A DNA stretch of 64,000 nt from Pseudarthrobacter sp. L1SW (GTDB lineage: Bacteria; Actinomycetota; Actinomycetes; Actinomycetales; Micrococcaceae). Below, in pieces: positions 33,455-43,379 of the stretch (within the stretch, counting starts at the first letter, position 1; the number at the start of each line of letters is the position of its first letter). The notes beneath the pieces are model-generated. The model made no database searches and was not told where the DNA came from. It was given only the letters and a program-made list of their open reading frames with translations. The position numbers and the translations under genes were made by a program. Location of the stretch: contig NZ_CP078079.1 in assembly GCF_020809045.1 (NCBI RefSeq), positions 682,001 through 746,000 of the forward strand, given 5' to 3'.

Positions 33455-33551
33455 AATTGCTATTCCTAGCCCACCAAGGATACGCAGAACCGGGCATGCA
33501 GTGCAAAACGGATCGCCCGGTCGTTCAAAGGACGGTTGCACGGCGCGGGCT

Positions 33552-34073
33552 TCACCCCGGGGGCTGTGCGCCCCGGACCATCCTGATTTCGCGAAGGTCT
33601 TCCCACTCCGGAATCACGTCGGCGGCGCCGTCAGGTTCAAACCCGAAGTGACGGTAGAAGCCGATGGCGCGCTGGTTGTCGGCAGCCACCCACAGGCTCG
33701 CCGCCTCATTGCCCAGTGCTGCAACAAGAAGGCGGCGGCCCAGGCCCAGCCCCTGGTGCGAAGCCAGCAGGTACAGCCCCCACAGTTCCAGGTTCCCGGA
33801 CGACGGCGGCGCAAAGCTGTGTGAGGCGGCCCCTGGCTCCCTGCGGATGCCGGCAAACCCAACGACCGTGCCGCCGTCGGAAGCCACCCACGCATGCGCC
33901 GGCTCGGCGGCCTCCAGCAGGTGGCGCCAGAGGGGCAGCCGGGAACCGGCGTTCTGCGAGGCAAGGAATCCCTCGGACAACATGCCCCGGTACGTCTCCT
34001 GCCAGCAGCGGACGTGGACCGCGGCCAGCCGTTCCACGTCCGGGGCCAGCGCCCGCCGCACCTCAAGCGCCAA
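33552..34073 (-). CDS. GNAT-family N-acetyltransferase
   Basis: About 173 residues. The GNAT core is clear: RCWQETYRGMLSE, then LYLLASHQGLGLGRRLLVAAL with the acetyl-CoA loop (Q/R-x-x-G-x-G), and NQRAIGFYRHFGFEPDG. These enzymes acetylate small amines or protein N-termini; the target is unknown. The start is uncertain: TTG at 34073 follows the peptidase stop by 2 bp, GTG at 34061 is also possible, and a GTG at 34106 would overlap the peptidase gene. It is probably co-transcribed with the peptidase. Confidence 0.85.
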   Translation of the reverse strand: MALEVRRALAPDVERLAAVHVRCWQETYRGMLSEGFLASQNAGSRLPLWRHLLEAAEPAHAWVASDGGTVVGFAGIRREPGAASHSFAPPSSGNLELWGLYLLASHQGLGLGRRLLVAALGNEAASLWVAADNQRAIGFYRHFGFEPDGAADVIPEWEDLREIRMVRGAQPPG

Positions 34074-34075
34074 CG

Positions 34076-36319
34076 TTATGAGGCCCCGCCGGCCAGCGAC
34101 TTCCACAGGAAGTGCTGGCTGCGGGCCTGCAGCGCCGCGGCCTGCCGGTTGTCCGACGCGCCCGCGTGGCCGCCCTCCAGCGCTTCGTGGAACCAGACGT
34201 TGGGGATGCCCATGGCCAGCATCCGGGCCGCCATCTTGCGCGCCTGGACCGGGCCAACCCTGTCATCGGAGGTTGCCGTCCAGATGAACGTTTCCGGGTA
34301 CTCCACCCCGTCCTTCAGCAGGTGGTAGGGGCTGAACGTCCTGATGTACTCCCACTGTTCCGGGACATCGGGGTCGCCGTACTCGGCAATCCAGGAGTGG
34401 CCGGCGGAGAGCCTGGTGTAGCGGCGCATGTCCAGCAGCGGCACCCCGCATGAAACGGCCCCGAAGAGCTCCGGGTACTGGGTCAGCATGTTGCCTACCA
34501 GCAGGCCGCCGTTGGACCCGCCCACGCAGCCCAGCCGCTCCCGCGACGTGACGCCCCGGGAGATCAGGTCCGTGGCAACGGCGGCGAAGTCCTGATAGGC
34601 CTTGTGCCGGTTTTCCTGCAGCGCCGCCCGGTGCCATGCCGGCCCGTACTCGCCGCCGCCGCGGATGTTCGCCACCACGTACACGCCGCCGCGGGAGTGG
34701 GGGGCTTCCCCGTCCGTCCCTTGCGCGCCCGAGGTCCGGCGTTCCAGCCAGGCCCTGCCCACCGTGCCGGTGTAGGCCGGTGTCCGGGAAACTTCGAATC
34801 CGCCGTAGCCGGAAAGCTGGGTGGGGTTCTGCCCGTCCAGCGGCAGGTCCCGGGAGGCAACCTGGAAGTACGGAACCCGGGTCCCGTCGTCGGACACGGC
34901 GAAGTGCTGCTGCACTTCATAATCGCCGTCTGCGAAGAACGACGGCGACGCCTTGACCACCGCGTGCCGGCTCACCACGCCGGGGGTACCGGAAGCCGCG
35001 CGCTCCAAGGTGCCGCGCATCAGCGTGGTGGGGGTGGTGAAACCTGTGGCGACCAGCCAGAAGTCGTTGCCCGCACCGCCGTCGGCCTCGTCTTCATCGT
35101 CCACCGCGTAGGCGTTGACGTCATGCAGCGGCGGGCAGGCGTCCAAGGGCGAAGACGCCCACGCTGCCTGCGCATTGTGCGTTGGCCGGGCGGGATCGAG
35201 CACCCGGATCTCGGAGGACACGTCCTTCAGGAGGTTCAGCAGCAGGAAGTCGCGGGTCCAGCTCCAGGACTGCAGGGACGTATTCGCATCCGGGGTGAAC
35301 AGCACGGCAATGTCCCGTGAGCCGGCCAGGTAGTCCTCGAACCGGGCGGCGAGGAGCGAGCCGGCCGGATACGTCGAGGTGCCCAGTGCCCAGTCCTGCC
35401 GGGGCCGGAACAGCAGCCATTCCCGGTGCGCGCTGACATTCACGTCCGTGGGAACGTCGATCTGGAGCCAGGAACCGTCGCGCAGCACCAGGTTCCTGCG
35501 GTTGAAGAAATCGATGTAGTCAACGGCGAAGGTGCGCTCAAAACCGGGGGTGGAATCGTGGGCAACCACGGTCATCATGTGGTGCTCGGGCACCTCGAAC
35601 AGGCGTGGCGCCCCGGCCAGGGTGTCCCCGCGCTTCAGCGTGACGGCCGCCCGGGCGTAGGAGGAAGCGGTCTTCGGCAGTCCGTCCGCGGTGGAGGCCA
35701 CCAGCAGCGTGTCCGCGTCCAGCCACGAAACATTGCCCTTCGCCGTCGGGAGGTCGAAGCCGCCCTTCGCGGGGTCCACGAAGGCGCGCGTTTGGACGTC
35801 GAATTCGCGGTACCGGTTGGCGTCGCCGCCGTCGGGGGAGAGGGCCAACAACGCGTGCCGGTATGGTTCTCCGGAAGCGGGCCGCAGGAAGGTGGCACCG
35901 TGGAAAACCCACTCCTGGCCCTCGGCCTCCGCCAGCGCGTCGACATCGAGCAGAACGTCCCACTCGGGGGTATCCGTGCAGTAGCTCTCCCACGTGGTGC
36001 GGCGCCACAGGCCCTTGGGGTTCTTCCCGTCCTTCCAGAAGTTGTAGTACCAGTCACCGCGCTTGCCCACCATGGCGATCCGGTCCGTGGAGTCCAGGAC
36101 CTCAAGGATGCTGCCCTCAAGCTGGACATAGTCCGCGTCCTCCAGGAGGTCCTCGGTGCGGGAGTTCTGCTCCTTCACCCAGGCAAGCTGCTCGTCGCCG
36201 TAGATATCCTCAAGCCAGACGTTCTCGTCCGTGGGCTCGGGCGCGATGCCCTGCGGGGCGGGGCCGGTGGTGTTGCCGGAACCGGGGGCGGGCGCTGGAT
36301 CAGCTTCAGTGGTGGTCAT
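34076..36319 (-). CDS. Prolyl oligopeptidase-family (S9) serine peptidase
   Basis: 747 residues, no signal peptide. The first part forms the beta-propeller (from EDIYGDEQLAWV, with GDWYYNFWKDGKNPKGLWRRTT). The C-terminal hydrolase domain contains ANIRGGGEYGPAWH, the catalytic Ser in GCVGGSNGGLLVGNM (about 610), a likely Asp in TSDDRVGP and His in EGGHAG. It cuts short peptides, usually after proline, in the cytoplasm. The ATG at 36319 is preceded by a G-rich GGATGGGG. It is divergent from the FAD/NAD(P) gene across 84 bp. Confidence 0.92.
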   Translation of the reverse strand: MTTTEADPAPAPGSGNTTGPAPQGIAPEPTDENVWLEDIYGDEQLAWVKEQNSRTEDLLEDADYVQLEGSILEVLDSTDRIAMVGKRGDWYYNFWKDGKNPKGLWRRTTWESYCTDTPEWDVLLDVDALAEAEGQEWVFHGATFLRPASGEPYRHALLALSPDGGDANRYREFDVQTRAFVDPAKGGFDLPTAKGNVSWLDADTLLVASTADGLPKTASSYARAAVTLKRGDTLAGAPRLFEVPEHHMMTVVAHDSTPGFERTFAVDYIDFFNRRNLVLRDGSWLQIDVPTDVNVSAHREWLLFRPRQDWALGTSTYPAGSLLAARFEDYLAGSRDIAVLFTPDANTSLQSWSWTRDFLLLNLLKDVSSEIRVLDPARPTHNAQAAWASSPLDACPPLHDVNAYAVDDEDEADGGAGNDFWLVATGFTTPTTLMRGTLERAASGTPGVVSRHAVVKASPSFFADGDYEVQQHFAVSDDGTRVPYFQVASRDLPLDGQNPTQLSGYGGFEVSRTPAYTGTVGRAWLERRTSGAQGTDGEAPHSRGGVYVVANIRGGGEYGPAWHRAALQENRHKAYQDFAAVATDLISRGVTSRERLGCVGGSNGGLLVGNMLTQYPELFGAVSCGVPLLDMRRYTRLSAGHSWIAEYGDPDVPEQWEYIRTFSPYHLLKDGVEYPETFIWTATSDDRVGPVQARKMAARMLAMGIPNVWFHEALEGGHAGASDNRQAAALQARSQHFLWKSLAGGAS

Positions 36320-36403
36320 GCGCCCCATCCAAACAACATGCACCCCGGCTGGCAAGTCAAGCGTCGAGCGCACACTTTGTTTTCAGCCCGTACGCTGGAT
36401 GGC

Positions 36404-38344
36404 GTGGAAAAAACGCAGAGCACCCGGACCGCCATCATCGGCGCAGGTCCGCGGGGCACCAGCGTCCTGGAACGCCTGCTCGCCCGCTGTGCCGCGCAGA
36501 TCACTGCGGGTGCGGGCTCCGTGCGCCTCCACATCGATGTCATCGACCCCTATCCGGCGGGCCCTGGGCACGTGTGGCAGCCGCAGCAGTCCCGGCTGTT
36601 CCTGATGAACACGCAGTCCTTCTACCCCACGCTGATTCCGGAGGATCCGGACCTGGCCCCGCCGGTCGCCGGAACCACCTTTGACCAGTGGCGGGCCAGG
36701 CAGCAGCGGCACCCGTCGCCTGCGCTCGGCGAGGACGAACTTGCTGAACTGGCCGTCCTGGAGGCCAACGACTTTCCCAGCCGCGCCCTGTACGGACGCT
36801 ACCTCCGCAGCACCCTGGAGGAGCTCACATCCAAAGCGCCCGACGGCGTCACCATCACCTTCCACGAAACGTCAGCACAGTCCGTGCGCCCGGCGGGGGA
36901 CGGAACGTTCGACGTCGGCCTGGCCACAGGAGCCACGCTGCGCACCAACGCCGTGGTGCTTGCCCTGGGCCACGTCCCGTCACGCCTGAACCCTGAACAG
37001 CGCGAACTGGAGGCATCGGCCCGGCGGTTGGGCCTGCAGTACTTCCCGCCGGCCGTTCCTGCAGACGTGGACTGGTCGCTCATTCCCGCAGGTGAGCCCG
37101 TCCTGGTCCGGGGCATGGGGCTCAACTTTTTCGACACCATGGTCCAGCTGACGGAGGGCCGCGGCGGAAAGTTCGTCAGTAACGGAACGGCGCTCAGCTA
37201 CGAGCCGTCGGGCCAGGAACCGCGGATCATTGCCGCTTCCCGGCGGGGAACGCCCTACCGGGCGAAAGCCGCGCTGAACGGCTACTACCCGGCGTCGGTC
37301 ACCCTGCGCTACTTCACCGAAGCGGCACTGGAGCGGTTCCGCACGGCAGGGATCCGCCCGGCGTTCGACCATGACTTCTGGCCGCTTCTGCACCGTGACG
37401 CGCTGTGGGCGTATTACTCCACCCTGGTCCGTTCCCAGCCGAACGCGGTACCTGACGCTCAGGCGTTCCTTGCCGACCTGGAGGAGGCGCTCCACCCGCA
37501 CGCGCACAGTGCCGCCAACTGGGAGGACAGCGTGCAGAGTGTGCTGGCCGTCCATGTGGGGCCCCGGCACCGGTTGGACCTGCCGGCGCTCGCCGCACCC
37601 CTGGCCGGACGCTCCTTTGCCTCACGCGCGGAACTGGATGCCGCCGTCGTGGATTACCTGCTGGACGATGCCCGCCGGTCCGCGCTCGGCGAGGACGACC
37701 CCGTGAAGATGGCCATCGGGGCGCTCCACCACGGGCGCGCCGTGCTGAAGACGGCAGTTGCCGACGGCGGCATCACCGATGAATCTTGGGTGGCGGGACT
37801 GCGTGGCTGGTTCGAGTCGTTTGTGGAGGGACTCGCCAGCGGGCCTCCCGCGCTGCGCTCCGAGCAGCTTGCGGCGCTGGCCCGGGCAGGTGTGGTGAGC
37901 TTCGTGGGCCCGGACCCCAAGTTCGCGGTTGACCGTAAGAACGGCGCGTTTACGGCGTCTTCACCCTGGGTGGGCGGGGCTCCGGTGACTGCCCGGACCA
38001 TGGTGGAGGCGCTCGCGCCCGGAAACCGGGTTTCGGCTAACGATTCGCCGGTGCTCGAGCAGCTGCTGGCGGACGGCCTGGTGCGGCCGCGGCTCATGAT
38101 GACGGTGGAGGGGGCGCCCGTCCAGTCCACCGGCCTGGACGTGGTGGCGCATCCCTACCGCCCAGTTGCAGCCAACGGCTCCGTAACCGAAGGCCTGTAC
38201 GTGCTGGGCCTGCAGCTCTCGTCCGTCCAGTGGGGCACGGCCATCGCCGCCGAGGCCCTCCAGCCCGGCGGGCCCAACTACCGCAGCGGCCAGCGGACCC
38301 TGCGCGACGCTGACGAAATCGCCGGGGCCATCCTGGGGCTGTAA
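36404..38344 (+). CDS. FAD/NAD(P)-binding protein (PF13454-like)
   Basis: 646 residues from a GTG at 36404, which stands 7 nt after TACGCT (leaderless); the frame is open for nearly 1 kb upstream, antisense to the peptidase gene, but that part is not protein-like. The N-terminus is a Rossmann loop (TAIIGAGPRGTSVLERLL), with FLMNTQSFYPTLIPE, ALGHVPSRLN and GMGLNFFDTM further on. The layout resembles FAD-NAD(P)-binding proteins related to lysine/ornithine N-hydroxylases. No siderophore gene is nearby; the substrate is unknown. Confidence 0.83.
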   Translation: MEKTQSTRTAIIGAGPRGTSVLERLLARCAAQITAGAGSVRLHIDVIDPYPAGPGHVWQPQQSRLFLMNTQSFYPTLIPEDPDLAPPVAGTTFDQWRARQQRHPSPALGEDELAELAVLEANDFPSRALYGRYLRSTLEELTSKAPDGVTITFHETSAQSVRPAGDGTFDVGLATGATLRTNAVVLALGHVPSRLNPEQRELEASARRLGLQYFPPAVPADVDWSLIPAGEPVLVRGMGLNFFDTMVQLTEGRGGKFVSNGTALSYEPSGQEPRIIAASRRGTPYRAKAALNGYYPASVTLRYFTEAALERFRTAGIRPAFDHDFWPLLHRDALWAYYSTLVRSQPNAVPDAQAFLADLEEALHPHAHSAANWEDSVQSVLAVHVGPRHRLDLPALAAPLAGRSFASRAELDAAVVDYLLDDARRSALGEDDPVKMAIGALHHGRAVLKTAVADGGITDESWVAGLRGWFESFVEGLASGPPALRSEQLAALARAGVVSFVGPDPKFAVDRKNGAFTASSPWVGGAPVTARTMVEALAPGNRVSANDSPVLEQLLADGLVRPRLMMTVEGAPVQSTGLDVVAHPYRPVAANGSVTEGLYVLGLQLSSVQWGTAIAAEALQPGGPNYRSGQRTLRDADEIAGAILGL

Positions 38345-38352
38345 CTTTCCCG

Positions 38353-38454
38353 GACGCTCTCTCACTTGATGCGCCTTAAACCCGAACGCTCTCTCACCCG
38401 AAAATTTCGGGTGAGAGAGCGTAGGGGGAAAACGCGCGTTAAGTGAGAGAGCGT
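38353..38454. repeat. Nested inverted-repeat element with four copies of ACGCTCTCTCAC
   Basis: The inner hairpin is 18 bp perfect (38386-38403 with 38405-38422; ACGCTCTCTCACCCGAAA) around one base. The outer pair is ACGCTCTCTCACTT (38354-38367) with its complement at 38441-38454. It fills the gap between two convergent genes, so it probably acts as a terminator, but the four-copy design looks like a dispersed palindromic (REP-like) element. Confidence 0.85.
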
Positions 38455-38466
38455 TTGGTGGGGCGG

Positions 38467-41400
38467 TTACCGGCCCGCGCGCAGGCAGGCCCGGTAGGCG
38501 GCCATGGCCTGTCCGTAGTTCAGCTGCCCGGCAAGGTCCGTGGACCGGGCAGGCTTGACGGGAGTGGTGCATCCCGGTTCAACCGGAATGCTCGCCACTG
38601 TCACCGCAACCGTCACCACCGTGCCGGATTCAGCCGCCGTGAGCACAAGCGTCCCTGTCCCGCCGGCTGCGCCGGACGGTACGGGCAGGTTCACGTTGGC
38701 CGTGCCAGCTTCCACCGGCACCATCCCCAGTTGGGTTACCGCACCGGCGGCGTCGGTGAACACTGCGGAGAGAGTCTTGTTGACCGGGCTGCCCAGCGAT
38801 GTGAGGTCCAGCTTGGACACTGTGAGGCTGACCTGCTCCCCGGGCTTGACCTCAGCCGGCGTGGTGCTGGCGACCGCCACGGAGCGCCGGGCGAAGTCCG
38901 GCGAAACGGGGCTGCTCTCCTGCAGGTATCTGATCCAGGCATCGCGGTCCACCAGTCCCGAGTCCTTGGTGTTGGCGCCCTCCGTGAAAGCCCGGAAGTT
39001 GTCACCGCCTGTTGCCAGGAAGCTGAACGTGCCCAATCGGTAGGACCTCGCCGGGTCCAGGGCGGCGCCGTTCACGCGGACCGAGGTGATGCGGTCCCCG
39101 GCGGGCCGGGCGGCGTCGTAGGTGTAGTTCACGTTCTTTGACAGGCCCAGCTGGAGGTAGGCGCGGCTGGGCACCGTCCCGTCCGCGTTGGTCTGCCACT
39201 GCTGCTCCAGCAGCGTCTTGAACTGGGCGCCCGTCAGGGATGTGGTCCAGAGGTTGTTCACGAACGGCAGCACCGCGTTGGCCTCCGCATACGTGATGGT
39301 CCCGTCCGGGGCGTAGTAAAGCTCGTTCCGCAGGCCGCCGGGATTGACGACGCCGATTTCGGCGCCGCCCAGCTCGGCCGGCTGCAACGAATCCAGGAGC
39401 GAATCGGCCACCAGGTTGCCCAGGGTGGATTCGTTCCCGCGGTCATCGCGCTTGGCAGCACCGGCGGCGTCCGTGGTGAACGCCGTGGTGATGTCCGCCG
39501 TGACGGAACCAACAGGCTGGTTTCCGACGACGGCGGCCTCAGCGAGTGCCTTCCTGACGATCGCGTCGACGGCGGCCACGCGCGGGTAGGCGGCGGTCAG
39601 GCCCGCAGCCGGGTCCGTGGTGCGCCTGACGTTGCCTGCCTTGTAGGACGTGACCTGCTTCGTGGCGTTATCCACGGTGAGCTGGATCTGCCCCACATTC
39701 TCGCCGTAGTTGCCGGTCTGGACGATGGGACGGGTCTTGCCCTCGACGCCGGGGACGGGGGCATCCCAGGCGTATTCCTTGTGGGTGTGGCCGGTGAAAA
39801 TGGCGTCAACGTCCGCGGATGTTTCGGTGACCAGCTTGGCGAAGGGACCGCCGGCTGCCACTTCCTGCTCCAGCGTGGCGCCTTCCACCACACCTGAACC
39901 GGCGCCGTCGTGGTTTTCCACGATGATGACGTCGGCAAGGTTCCCTGATGCGATGCGCGCCGCTGCCCGGTTGATGGCTTCCACCGGGTCGCCGAACTCA
40001 AGGTCGGCAATGCCGGCGGGGGTAACCAGGGAGGGGACCTCCTGGGTGACAGTGCCGATCACGGCCACCTTGACGCCAGCCATCTCCAAGATGGTGAATT
40101 CAGGCAGGACCGGTTCGGTGGTGCCCTTCCTGTAGACGTTGGCGCCCAGGTAGGGGAACTTCGCGTTGGTGCCGCCGGAGATGACGCGGTCGCGCAGGTC
40201 CGCCCACCCGCCGTCGAACTCGTGGTTGCCCACGGTCGAGGCCTTCAGTTCCAGTGCGTTCAGCACGTCGATGGTGGGCTGGTCCTTGGCGACGGCGGAG
40301 GCAAACAGCGACGCCCCGATGTTGTCTCCGGCGGAGAGGAAGGCGGTAGCGCCCGGGGCGGCTGCCGCCCGGAGCTTCTCGATGGTCCCGGCGAACAGCA
40401 CGGTGCTGGAATCGATCCGGCCGTGGAAGTCGTTGATGCCCAGGAAGTTCAGGTCAACGGTGGCGGGCGCAGACCGCAGGTCCAGGCCCACCACAACGGG
40501 ATCGTGGTCGCTGGCGCGGTACTGGTCCGGCGCGTAGTAGTTGGTGATGTTGTTGTTGTAGCGGCTGTACTCCAGGGCCACGGACTCTACGGAATTAATG
40601 TTCCAGATGTCCGCTCCGGTGACCGCCGCGTTGGCGGCGGGGGAGGCCAGGATGTGGTCCAGGGAGCCCACCATCCCGCCGAACAGGTACGAGTGCTTGG
40701 CGGAACCGTCCGCGTTGCGTGCCTTCTCGTCCTGGTTGACATAGCCCGCAGCAGTGAAGACGTTGATGGGGTCTTCCTTGGCGTAGGCGTTGAAGTCGCC
40801 AATGAGGAACACCTTGTCCGTGTCCTTGGACTCCTGCAGGGACTTGCTGAACTCCAGCAGGGATTTGGCCTGGGCGGTGCGGGCCAGGTTTGAAGCGCCC
40901 TGGCCCTGGTCGGTGTCGTCCGGCGTGGCGGCCGAGCCTTTGGACTTGAAGTGGTTGGCGATTGCAATGAACTCTGTCCCGGCACCGCCGCCCACCGGCT
41001 TGAAGACCTGGGCCAGGGGCTTGCGTGCGGTGGAAAATGCAACGGTGTCATTGTGGATGATGGATTCACCCACGGGTTCAGCGACGGCCTTTTTGTAGAT
41101 GAACGCGGTGCGGATCATGTCCTCGTCGCTCAGCGGCGGCGCGTTGGCGGGTGACCGGACGTAATCCCAGATCCCGGGGGTCTCGATGTTCAGCGCGTCC
41201 ACCAGCTTGGCGAGGGCGTCGTCCCGGTCCTTGCCGAACTGGGCGGAGTTCTCGATTTCCATCAGCGTGACAACGTCCGCGCCGGCCTTGGTGATGGCGG
41301 TGACGATCTTGTCCTGCTGCCGCTTGAAGTTCTCCGCGTTGGCTGCCCCGCGTGCATTGCAGCCGCCGCGGACCGTGATCGGGTTGCCTTCGCGGTCCTC

Positions 41401-43023
41401 GTAGAAGGTGCAGCCGGTGAGCTGGTCGCCGGTGGTGGGGAAGTAGTTGAGCACGTTGAAGGAGGCGATCTTCAGGTTCCCGCCCACAGCGGCCGGAGCA
41501 TCGGTGCGGGTTGCCCCGAACGACGCCGGCTGAACGGCGGCCTTGTTGGCTTCCGTCAGGTGGGTCAGCGGCTGGAGCTTCCAGGCGTTGTTGCCGTAGC
41601 CCAGCACCACGTTGGTGGTGAAGGTGGCGGGGGAGCCCACCCTTATCGGGTCCGTGGCGGTCAGGTAGGGCAGGACCTGGGCTTTGGTGGCGGCGTCCTT
41701 GAGGAAGTTGGTGCTGGAGCCGTCGTCGAGCTTGATGCCGCGGGCGGCGTTCTCCGCTACCGTGGCGGTGTATTCGGCCGAGCCGTAAGGCGCGACGGCG
41801 GTGGGCTGGACCAGGGGTGTTGTCCCGCCGGCCAGGCCGATCTCCCCGTACTGGTTCAGGCTGTAGTTGTCCGTAACGGTCAGCGGGCCCTGGGGAGCGA
41901 GGAGCATTCCTTCAAGGGATTCCCGGAGAGCCTCGCTGGCCGGCAGCGCGAAGGCCGTGGCCTTGACTTCAGGCACGGCCTCGGCCAGCTTGGTGAGGCC
42001 GGACGCCGCAGTGACGTTGAGCTGCGTCATGCCGTAGTACTCCGCCACCGCGCCGGTCACCTGGACGTAGTCTCCGGCCTGCACCGAAGCCGCTGTGGCG
42101 GGGGAGTAGACAAAGATTCCGTCCGAAGCGGCATGGTTGGTTGCCGTCAGGTCGCCGCCGGTGCCAGCCGTTTGCAGGTAGTAGCCGTTGAGCCCGCCCG
42201 TGGGGAAGACTGCGGTGACCTTGCCGGTGGTGGTGACCGTGGAACCTGCCAGCGGGCTCGCGGTGCCCGTGCCCTGGATCTCGGCGATGGACCGCGTGGA
42301 CGGTGTGGGCGCTGGCGTTGGGTCCGGAGTGGGGCCGGGATCGGGCGTGGTCGCGCCGCCCGTCCCGGTGGGTGTGATGGCGGTGCTCAGGGCGAAGTCC
42401 GCGGCGTTGCTGTTGCTGTCCGCCCCTGCTGCCCGGTTCAGGCTCTTGACGTCGGTATTTCCTGCGGGGGCCTGGGCTGCCTGTGTTTCGAAGGTGTTGG
42501 ACGCGCCATAGCCCAGCAGGTCGGCCACTCCGGCGGGCTCCACCTGGGAGCCGGTGCCGAGCGCGACGGCGGTGGGCTGCTTGGCGAGCACGATGGTGCC
42601 GGCCGATCCGCTGAGGTTCAGGGCACCGGCAACGAGGTCAGGTGCGGGAAGGTCCGCACCGTTGGCACCGTTGCTTCCACCCTGGATCAGGTAGTGCCCC
42701 TTGGCCGGGATCGAACCGGAAAGGGCGGCCACGCTGGTGGGGGCCGTCGCGGCTGAGGCTGCACGGTACTGGACCGACCAGCCGTCCAGCGGAACGGGGG
42801 CGTCCGACGTGTTGTGGAGCTCCACGAACTTGTTTTTGTATGCGGCGCCGCTGCTGCCACCGCTGAGGTAGGCCTCGTTGATCACAACGGGGGAGGTTCC
42901 TGCCGCGGCTGAGACCTCCGCGGCTGTCGAGTCGGCGACTGCGGGCAAGGCTGCCACGGGCGCTGCTGCCAGCCCCGCCGACAGCACTGTTCCCAGCGCC
43001 AGTTTCCAAGGTGTTTGATGCAT
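38467..43023 (-). CDS. Secreted nuclease/5'-nucleotidase fusion (ExeM/NucH plus UshA-like)
   Basis: 1518 residues. Signal peptide (1 to about 31), lamin-tail domain (about 45-190, VVINEAYLSGG, FVELHNTS), an OB-fold region (about 245-370), an endonuclease/exonuclease/phosphatase domain (about 505-830) with KIASFNVLNYF, VTLMEIEN, IGDFNAY and RASDHDPV, then a 5'-nucleotidase (about 850-1330) with GINDFHGR, SAGDNIGAS, VGNHEFDGG and TGHTHKEY. A beta-rich tail follows. Together the parts could cut external DNA/RNA and strip phosphate from the nucleotides. No sortase or SLH anchor is visible. Confidence 0.93.
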   Translation of the reverse strand: MHQTPWKLALGTVLSAGLAAAPVAALPAVADSTAAEVSAAAGTSPVVINEAYLSGGSSGAAYKNKFVELHNTSDAPVPLDGWSVQYRAASAATAPTSVAALSGSIPAKGHYLIQGGSNGANGADLPAPDLVAGALNLSGSAGTIVLAKQPTAVALGTGSQVEPAGVADLLGYGASNTFETQAAQAPAGNTDVKSLNRAAGADSNSNAADFALSTAITPTGTGGATTPDPGPTPDPTPAPTPSTRSIAEIQGTGTASPLAGSTVTTTGKVTAVFPTGGLNGYYLQTAGTGGDLTATNHAASDGIFVYSPATAASVQAGDYVQVTGAVAEYYGMTQLNVTAASGLTKLAEAVPEVKATAFALPASEALRESLEGMLLAPQGPLTVTDNYSLNQYGEIGLAGGTTPLVQPTAVAPYGSAEYTATVAENAARGIKLDDGSSTNFLKDAATKAQVLPYLTATDPIRVGSPATFTTNVVLGYGNNAWKLQPLTHLTEANKAAVQPASFGATRTDAPAAVGGNLKIASFNVLNYFPTTGDQLTGCTFYEDREGNPITVRGGCNARGAANAENFKRQQDKIVTAITKAGADVVTLMEIENSAQFGKDRDDALAKLVDALNIETPGIWDYVRSPANAPPLSDEDMIRTAFIYKKAVAEPVGESIIHNDTVAFSTARKPLAQVFKPVGGGAGTEFIAIANHFKSKGSAATPDDTDQGQGASNLARTAQAKSLLEFSKSLQESKDTDKVFLIGDFNAYAKEDPINVFTAAGYVNQDEKARNADGSAKHSYLFGGMVGSLDHILASPAANAAVTGADIWNINSVESVALEYSRYNNNITNYYAPDQYRASDHDPVVVGLDLRSAPATVDLNFLGINDFHGRIDSSTVLFAGTIEKLRAAAAPGATAFLSAGDNIGASLFASAVAKDQPTIDVLNALELKASTVGNHEFDGGWADLRDRVISGGTNAKFPYLGANVYRKGTTEPVLPEFTILEMAGVKVAVIGTVTQEVPSLVTPAGIADLEFGDPVEAINRAAARIASGNLADVIIVENHDGAGSGVVEGATLEQEVAAGGPFAKLVTETSADVDAIFTGHTHKEYAWDAPVPGVEGKTRPIVQTGNYGENVGQIQLTVDNATKQVTSYKAGNVRRTTDPAAGLTAAYPRVAAVDAIVRKALAEAAVVGNQPVGSVTADITTAFTTDAAGAAKRDDRGNESTLGNLVADSLLDSLQPAELGGAEIGVVNPGGLRNELYYAPDGTITYAEANAVLPFVNNLWTTSLTGAQFKTLLEQQWQTNADGTVPSRAYLQLGLSKNVNYTYDAARPAGDRITSVRVNGAALDPARSYRLGTFSFLATGGDNFRAFTEGANTKDSGLVDRDAWIRYLQESSPVSPDFARRSVAVASTTPAEVKPGEQVSLTVSKLDLTSLGSPVNKTLSAVFTDAAGAVTQLGMVPVEAGTANVNLPVPSGAAGGTGTLVLTAAESGTVVTVAVTVASIPVEPGCTTPVKPARSTDLAGQLNYGQAMAAYRACLRAGR

Positions 43024-43379
43024 CCGCTCTTACTTTCAGAAGGGTCCCCGGTAGGGGAACCGATGGAAGGTGTCCGGGTTGTACCCAGCGCACAAGGGCC
43101 CGGATCCTGCTCCTGGTCAAGTGGTATCCGGCACATCCCAACAGCTCTGAATGAACGCAGGATTGATAGCGCGTGCATTCGGCGGGCCGTTCCCCAGCGG
43201 AACACGCCGCCCCACCGGCCGGAGCCCCAGTCGCCCGGTCCCGGTGGATGCTGTCGATGCTTGGTTGGTGCCCGGAACGGAATGTGCCGGGCATCACAAA
43301 GGATACCGGCCGGTAGCTTCCTGGAAAGCTCCGGCCGGCAGGGGTTTGATTTCCCGGGTGGCTGCGCCCGGGCAGAGAC
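43024..43379. other. 356-bp intergenic region upstream of the nuclease/nucleotidase gene
   Basis: No gene on either strand. It should contain the fusion gene's promoter and leader (minus strand); TTGACC near 43116 could be a -35, but no matching -10 was found. GTTCC-CCAGC-GGAAC at about 43189 is a small palindrome. I looked for clear PHO-box direct repeats and did not find them. Confidence 0.5.
43306..43338 (-). terminator. Hairpin downstream of the VOC gene
   Basis: CCGGCCGG plus AGCTT pairs with AAGCT plus CCGGCCGG (one bulged T), about 40 nt after the stop of the two-domain VOC gene. No long T-run follows. Confidence 0.5.

Noticed and set aside
35426..36403. 326 extra codons upstream of the FAD/NAD(P) protein in the same frame
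   Set aside because: They lie antisense to the S9 peptidase gene and are not protein-like; the Rossmann motif and TACGCT box fix the start at 36404.
43024..43379. PHO boxes upstream of the nuclease/nucleotidase gene
   Set aside because: A single GTTCATT-like unit is present but no 11-bp direct repeat.
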